A stretch of 64,000 nucleotides of DNA from the NCBI GenBank assembly GCA_028671895.1, contig CM053810.1, positions 27,569,501 through 27,633,500 of the forward strand, written 5' to 3'. This document shows, in pieces, positions 57,882 through 64,000 of the stretch. Each line of letters starts with the position of its first letter. The first letter of the stretch is position 1. Made by a program: the position numbers and the translations under genes. This DNA is from Oenanthe sinensis (Eukaryota; Streptophyta; Magnoliopsida; Apiales; Apiaceae). The notes below the pieces were generated by a model. That model had not been told where the DNA came from. It saw only the letters and a list, made by a program, of their open reading frames with translations, and ran no database searches.

Positions 57882-58617
57882 TGTTAGGAATATATTCATT
57901 TGATGATGTATAAAATGCTAGAACATGGTCTAGCTTAGTTTATTTGTAATAAGTCTTTCTTGTCTCTGAAATGTATAATCAGAATCTAGATAGTCAACAT
58001 TCATGTTACTTGTACTTGGAAGAATTTCTGTAGAAAGTGAAACCAGAGTCTGCATGAAGATCAGAGTCTGGAAGGTGATCAGAGTCTATAGACTATCAGA
58101 GCCTATGATCTATTAGAGTCTGAAGATCATTAGAGTCTGAAGGTTTCAGAGTCTATACAGTTAAAGTTAAATTTGGAAGAAGATCACAGGAATGGAAAGT
58201 CTTCGAAGATCAAGATAAATATATTGCAGATATGCTATGGGAAAGAAAGAGAATTCTAGAAGGAAACTGTCAACTAATAATTAGGAATTCTATTCCTATT
58301 GTAATTTATCTTTCTGTTATTAGTTGATAGGAAGCTCTCTATATAAACACTATGTAACCTAATTGTAAAAGTGTGGAAGTCGAAGCATAATTTGTCTGAG
58401 TGATATTTTTGTGAGAGCATAGAGATAGAGAGAGTTGTTGTGATAAACACAGAGAAGCTGTTAGGGTTTGTGTACACCCTAGGAGAGTTTTGTATTTACA
58501 AATCAATAATACAAATAGTACTTATTCATATCTTTGTGTTTGAGTTTTGTTTTTAATTTGATTTTAAATCAGGCAGAAAAGACACACAAGTATTCAACCC
58601 CCCCTTCTACTTGTGCA
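57882..58617 (+). repeat. 5' LTR of E5 (736 bp)
   Basis: TGTTAGGAATATATTC ... TACTTGTGCA. The LTR-end hairpin arms are CACAAGTA (58585-58592) and TACTTGTG (58608-58615), around TTCAACCCCCCCTTC. The 3' limit is set at the CA after the hairpin; the gap to the PBS (14 bases) is longer than usual, so it could be off by some bases. Confidence 0.83.
58044..58347 (+). promoter_or_regulatory. AGAGTCTG array and TATA box of the E5 LTR
   Basis: Seven copies of (C/T)AGAGTCT(G/A), often preceded by GATC or ATCA, lie at 58044-58155. The TATA box TCTATATAAAC is at 58338-58347. Confidence 0.75.
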
Positions 58618-58631
58618 ACTGGGAAAATAAT

Positions 58632-58648
58632 TGGTATCAGAAACTAAC
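58632..58648 (+). other. primer binding site of E5
   Basis: TGGTATCAGAAACTAAC: the first nine or ten bases match the initiator-Met tRNA end, then it diverges from the GAGC found in the other elements. Confidence 0.8.
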
Positions 58649-58666
58649 ATTTAAAATCGATCAAAG

Positions 58667-60942
58667 ATGTCTGGAAACAAAGATGGAAATTCTAAGATTC
58701 TTATGCTTAAGAGAAACGAGTTCACCCACTGGAAGGTTAAGATGCTGCACCATCTGGAAGCAACAGACCCTGACTATCTTGAAAGAATTCATGAAGGACC
58801 CTATGTGCCCTTAAAGCTTGTGCCTCAAATCAATGAAGAAGGCAAAGTAACTGAAGAACACTTCATTGAGAAACCAAAGGCTGAATGGACAAAAGAGGAC
58901 AAAGAGAATGTCCTTAAGGAGGCAAAGGTCAAAAACATACTCTTTAACAGTTTGGATTCTGTTCATACAAACTGTGTTATATCATGTCAAACTGCTAAGG
59001 AGATGTGGACAAAAATTGAAGTGCACTGTCAAGGGACTAAAGATGTCAAGAAGAATGCAAGGTCTTTGCTAATTCAAGAGTATGAGTATTTTGAAGCAAA
59101 ATCTGGAGAATCTATTACTGAGATGTATGATAGGTTTACTAAACTCTTGAATGAGATGGCTATGCTTGGTAAGGTTTATGATTCTGAAGATACCAACACC
59201 AAGTTTTTGAGAGCACTTCCTGAGGAGTGGGACAATAAGACTACAACCATAAGGGAAGCTAGAGATTTGGATGAACTAACTCTAGAAGAATTGTATGGCA
59301 GGCTCAAGACATATGATTTAGAGATGCAACAGAGGAAGAATAAGAAGTATGTGAAGACAAAATCTGTAGCACTCTTAATGGAGTCTGAAAAAGAACAACA
59401 GGAATAATCCACTAAAACAAGAATCAAGGATTCAAGAAAGAAGGGTAAAACACTTATGGAGTCAGAGTCTATTGACACAGACTCTGATTATGATGAAGAG
59501 ATTGATCTAAGTCAAATGATGGCTATGTTTGCCAAAACTTTCAAAAGAATGAAATTTAACAAAAGAACTGGCAAATTTAGCAAAAGGTCATCATTCAAGA
59601 AGGAAGATGAGAAGAATGAAAAGAGCAAGAGTACTATAATCAAACTTGACAAAGCAAAGGTCAAATGTTTCAACTGTGGAATATTTGGGCACTTTGCTAG
59701 TGAATGCAGAAAGTCAAAAAGTCAAGGAAAAGGAAAAGCACTTTTATCAACAGGAAAGGATTGGGCAGATTCAAGCTCAGAGGATGAAATTGATTATGAA
59801 AATCTAGCATTGATGGCATCCTCCTCAAGAAAATCACAATCTCCCAAAGAAACCTCATCTCCTAAAACTCAGGTATCAATCTTTACTCCTGAATCCTTAA
59901 TTAACTTAGACTCTGATGGCATAGAAATTGTGCAAAGCGAGGTTAATAAAATAATGACAACATGTAGGTCTCTCACTAGTGAAAGTGAAAGGTTGAGAGA
60001 AGAAAATTTAACCTTAACTAAAAGGAATGATCATTTAGAGTCTGAGTTATTATTAATGGAACAATACAAAAAGGATTCTGAGAAATATAGTCATAACTAC
60101 ACTGAAATTTTGAAATCCTATGACTATGTTAAGAAAGAACTAGAAGAAGAGAGACTTAAGTTTAAAGTCTGGACAGACTCAATAATCAAAATGTTTGTCA
60201 AACTGCTGGTCTAGGCTATGAAAATAGTCAAGGCAAAAGACCTATTGTTGAGAATGATAACAATGCAGAAGCTAGCCAAGCTAATAAGACTAAAGACAAA
60301 AGCACATTTGTTCCTGTTAAGTTTGTGACTCCTAAAGAAAAGACTGAAACCACAAACTCATCTGTCAATAGTCCCCTTGTTGTTGATAAAAAGACAGATG
60401 AAACTGGAACAAATAACTCTAAGAAAAATATACACATAGGGTACTTGTCTAAGTCTAAGTTAAAAGAAAGGCTAGAGAACTTATTAGAGTCTACCAAAAC
60501 TAGGAGAAATATGAATGGTAAAGAAGGCATTAATAAAGCAAATAATTATCAAAAGGATCCAAATGCTCCTAGAAAGAAGTGTTTTAGATGTGGCAACCAC
60601 AACCATTTAGCTATAGATTGTAAAGCAAAAATTGAAAAAGAATCAGAGTTTAGTCTTCCACAGACTCTGAAAAGTCACTACATTCCACAAAAACCTTGTT
60701 ATCACTGTGGTAATATATTTCACTCTATTTATATGTGTAGAGACTATCATGAATTGTATTTCAATTTTTATGAGCTAAAATCATCTATTGACGAAAGCTG
60801 GTATGACACTGTTAAGACTCCACCAGAGTCAAAAGAAACAAAGGAGACAAGTAAATCAAAGGTGAAAATTGCTAAACCTGTTTCACCTAAAGTTAGAGGA
60901 AAAGGATCCAAAACTGTTTGGATCCCCAAAACAACTAACTAG
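58667..60942 (+). pseudogene. gag of E5, with three zinc knuckles
   Basis: Starts MSGNKDGNSKILMLKRNEF with the Sirevirus gag core (CQTAKEMWTKIEVHCQG, MYDRFTKLLNEMAMLGKVY, FLRALPEEWDNKTTTI). A TAA at 59405-59407 interrupts; the same frame resumes at 59408 and runs to 60214, and a one-base shift near 60180-60190 moves the reading to the frame ending at 60942. Three perfect C-x2-C-x4-H-x4-C motifs are present: CFNCGIFGHFASEC, CFRCGNHNHLAIDC and CYHCGNIFHSIYMC. Coiled-coil sequence lies between the first two. The tail KGSKTVWIPK leads into protease. Confidence 0.92.
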
Positions 60943-61511
60943 TTGCTTTATGTGTGCTGGGAACAAGGGTAAAGAATGTAACCCTAACCCTGGACAGTGG
61001 ATGCTCAGGACACATGACTGGAAAGAAATCCCTGCTTACAGACTTTGTGGAAATGGCTGGCCTAGAAGTATCATTTGGAGATGGCAACAAAGGACAAACA
61101 CTGGGATATGGCAAGATTGTACTTGGGAATGTCATCATTGAAAAAGTAGCTCTAGTTAATGGCTTAAGACACAATTTGATAAGCATAAGTCAACTAAGAG
61201 ATAAAGGTTACCATACTGGCTTTGACAACAAAGAGTGTCCTGTGACTCACAAAGAAACAGGTATTCTGGTTTTTAAAGGACACAGACATGGTAACATTTA
61301 TGAAGCCAGCTTGGAGGATTGCATTCACAATGAACTCACATGTCTATATAGCAAGACCTCAATTGAAGAAAGCTGGAAATGGCACAAGAAACTGTCACAT
61401 ATCAACTTTAAAACACTAAACAAGTTGGTTAAACAGAATCTTGTAAGAGGATTACCACAGGTTGATTTTGTGAAAGATGGACTCTGTGAAGCATGTCAAC
61501 TTGGAAAGTAA
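60943..61511 (+). pseudogene. protease and integrase zinc domain of E5
   Basis: LDSGCSGHMTGKKSLLTDF is the aspartic protease active site; FGDGNKGQTLGYGKI and HNLISISQLRDKGY follow. The zinc domain WHKKLSHINFKTLNKL ... GLCEACQLGK ends at TAA 61509-61511. The frame differs from that of the gag tail. Confidence 0.92.
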
Positions 61512-62363
61512 AAGAAATCATCCTTCAAGAGCAAGACAATAAACACCATTTCTGAACCCTTTTATTTATTGCACCTTGATTTATTTGGTCCAGTAAATGT
61601 TATGTCTATTAATAAAAAGAAATATGCTCTTGTTATTGTAGATGATTTTACAAGATTCACATGGGTTTTCTTTCTACATTCAAAGAATGAAGCTCCACAA
61701 CACATAAAATACCATATCACTTTTCTGGAAAGAAATTCAAATAAAACAGTTAGAGTTCTAAGGAGTGACAATGGTACTGAATTCAAGAATTCAATCATGG
61801 AAGACTACTGTGCATTAAAAGGAATTTCACAACAATTTTCTGTACCAGGAACTCCTCAACAAAATGGATTTGTGGAGAGAAATAATAGAACCCTCATAGA
61901 AGGTGCCAGAACAATGCTGGCAGAGTCTAAGCTACCAGTATATTTTTGGACAGAGGCAGTCAATACAACATGTTTCACTCAAAACTGTACTTTAATAAAT
62001 ATGCATGGAAAGACTCCCTATGAAATGATAAAGGACAAGAAGCCAAGTGTGAAACATTTTCACATATTTGGATGCAAGTGTTATGTACTGAAAGTACATC
62101 CTGAAAATCTGAGCAAATTTGAAGCCAAAGCAGATGAATCAATTTTTCTTGGATATGCATCAAACACAAAAGCATTCAGAGTGTTTAATCTCAGAACCAA
62201 AATTGTTATGGAATCTATTCATGTTACATTTGATGATAAAAAGTTTACAGAATTGTAAGATGAGTCAGAGTTTACTACACTGGAATTTGAAAATCTAAAA
62301 AGTTCTGAGATAAATGAAGAAGAAGAGGATGAAGACCCTCAAGTAACTCCTAATCCAATATAG
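61512..62363 (+). pseudogene. integrase of E5
   Basis: LLHLDLFGPVNVMS, VVDDFTRFTWVFF, LRSDNGTEFKNS and FVERNNRTLIEGA provide the D,D,E core. IFLGYASNTKAFRVFNLRT marks the C-terminal region. A TAA at 62256-62258 and a TAG at 62361-62363 interrupt the same frame, which otherwise runs on into RT. Confidence 0.92.
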
Positions 62364-64000
62364 GAACCTGCACATTCTGAGGGGGAGCTAGGAAATACAA
62401 CTCCAAATGATTCAGAGTCTAACAGGTCAGGGTCTACCCAGATAGAGTCTAGACAGACTGAGTCAAATTCCTCAGAATCTAACTCATCAGGGTCTGGATC
62501 AAGCAACTCTGAACCCTTGACAGAGTCAAGCAATTTAGGGGGAGCTTCTTCATTTGAATTTCACTTAAATACAGAAGATGCAAATGACATAGGGGGAGCT
62601 TCTAGTTCAAGAATCAATCTTCCACCTGCTAGAAAATGGACAAGAGGTCACACTCCTAACTTAATAATTGGTGACCCTGAGAGTGGTGTACAAACAAGAA
62701 CAACCACTCAAAATGAATGTCTTTATAGCTGTTTTCTCTCAAAGAATGAACCCAAGAAAATTGAGGAAGCCTTGCAAGACCCTGATTGGATAATTGCAAT
62801 GCAAGAGGAATTGAATGAATTTGAGAGGAACAAAGTGTGGAAACTTGTACCAAGGCCTAAAGATAGATCAGTTGTTGGTGCAAAATGGGTGTACAGAAAC
62901 AAACTTGATGAGAGTGGAACTGTAATAAGAAACAAAGCAAGGCTAGTTGTAAAAGGATACTCACAGGAGGAAGGAATTGATTATGATGAAACTTTTGCAC
63001 CAGTAGCAAGATTGGAAGCCATAAGAATGTTTCTTGCCTTTGCAGCTCATTCAAAATTCAAGGTGTATCAGATGGATGTAAAAAGTGCCTTCTTGAATGG
63101 AAAATTGGAAGAAGAAGTCTATGTGGAGCAACCACCAGGATTTGTTGATCCTAAATATCCTGATCATGTTTACAGATTAGATAAGGCACTTTATAGATTG
63201 AAGCAAGCACCTAGAGCATGGTATGAAACTCTTTCAAAATTTCTTCTTGAAAATGGATTCATAAGAGGTACCATTGACAAAACTCTCTTTATTAGAAAGT
63301 ATAAAGGTGACATTTTGCTTGTCCAAATTTATGTTAATGATATTATATTTGGTCCTACTAATGATAAACTCTGTGAAAATTTTAGTAAACTAATGCAGTC
63401 AAATTATGAAATGAGCATGATGGGAGAATTAAACTTCTTTTTGGGGCTTCAAGTCAAACAGAATGATGATGGAATTTTTATCAATCAAACAAAGTATGTA
63501 AAAGAACTACTGAAGAAGTTTGATATGCAAGATTCTGCAACTGCTAAAACTACCATGTCAACAGCCACTAAGCTAGACTCTGACCCAAAGGGTAAGAAAT
63601 TTGACAACACTAGCTACAGAGGTATGATTGGCTCATTATTATATTTAACTACTAGTAGACGAGATATAATGTTTACAACTTGTCTGTGTGCTAGATTTCA
63701 AGCTGACCCCAGAGAATCACATTTAATAGCTGTAAAAAGAATTTTTAGATATCTCAAGGGGGCACAAACTCTTGGACTTTGGTATCCTAGAGAGTCAGAT
63801 TTTTCATTAATTGGTTATTCAGATTCTGACTATGCAGGATGTAAAGTAGACAAGAAAAGCACAACAGGTCAGTGCCAGTTTCTTGGCAACAGATTAATTT
63901 CTTGGTTTAGCAAGAAACAACAGACTCTATCAACCTCAACAGCTGAGGCTGAATACATTGCCGCTGGGAGTTGCTGTGCTCAAATTCTGTGGATAAGAAA
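62364..64000 (+). pseudogene. RT and start of RNase H of E5, open to the window end
   Basis: The frame is open from 62364 to the edge with no stop. A Ser/Glu-rich linker (SESNSSGSGSSNSE) precedes the RT blocks GAKWVYRNKLDESG, KARLVVKGYSQEEG, YQMDVKSAFLNGKLEEEVYV and RLKQAPRAWY, then GMIGSLLYLTTSRRDI, YSDSDYAG and STAEAEYIAAGSCCAQ. The catalytic motif reads YVND (Asn codon AAT at 63336-63338) where E2, E3 and E4 have YVDD or YLDD, so polymerase activity is not expected. The G before LKQAP is R and the P of SRPD is R. Confidence 0.92.

Larger units (their letters stand above)
57882..64000 (+). mobile_element. E5: Sirevirus-type copia element, plus strand, 5' part
   Basis: 5' LTR, PBS, gag, PR, IN and RT up to the RNase H domain; the element runs off the window. 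The predicted TSD is GATAC (57877-57881); the homologous empty site is 24460-24464 in the E3 LTR. The polyprotein is mostly legible but has several stops and a frameshift. Confidence 0.93.

Overview
This window is a repeat-dominated stretch of a eudicot nuclear genome. It is AT-rich, its coding sequence is mostly reverse-transcribing Ty1/copia polyproteins, its small elements are typical of plants (MITEs, Helitrons, a SINE), and the one intact host gene is a plant-specific DUF761-type protein. I do not name a species.

Layout. 1-3801 is the 3' part of a plus-strand Sirevirus-type copia element (E1: env-like ORF, PPT, 3' LTR), inserted in the left LTR of a second plus-strand copia element E2 (3802-11597). 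11598-15097 has no recognisable protein gene but carries a candidate spliced minus-strand transcript and a perfect 15-bp hairpin. 15098-15962 is a long-TIR Mutator-like foldback element with a 9-bp TSD. 16073 to at least 24464 is E3, a minus-strand Sirevirus with one recognisable, very repeat-rich LTR. 25782-31660 holds a CACTA-type MITE, a 724-bp foldback, the last two exons of a CNOT9/Rcd1-like gene, and further small repeats. 32571-34216 holds a SINE and a Helitron. 34837-35496 is the intact DUF761-type gene. 36206-37528 is a solo LTR with TSD. 39726-44048 holds more MITEs and Helitron debris. From 44282 to the window end an E3-family LTR has been invaded twice: by E4 (46145-57327, a complete minus-strand Sirevirus with both LTRs and a TAAAT TSD) and by E5 (57882 to beyond 64000, plus strand).

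How the parts relate. Five LTR copies from three or four Sirevirus families end in the same architecture: a short hairpin whose loop is TTCAACCCCCC(C)(A)TTC and whose arms differ between families but stay complementary. Four LTR families also carry private arrays of short direct repeats just upstream of the TATA box; the E1 and E4 motifs are clearly related (AAGTC...CCGAGCT). I consider these two covarying or convergent non-coding designs the most interesting signals here. None of the retroelements is intact: each has stops, frameshifts, deletions or a changed catalytic residue. Nested junctions can be checked because the uninterrupted homologous sequence is also present in the window (10519-10523 for E1, 24460-24464 for E5, about 23920 for E4).

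All domain names come from reading translated motifs; no database search was run.
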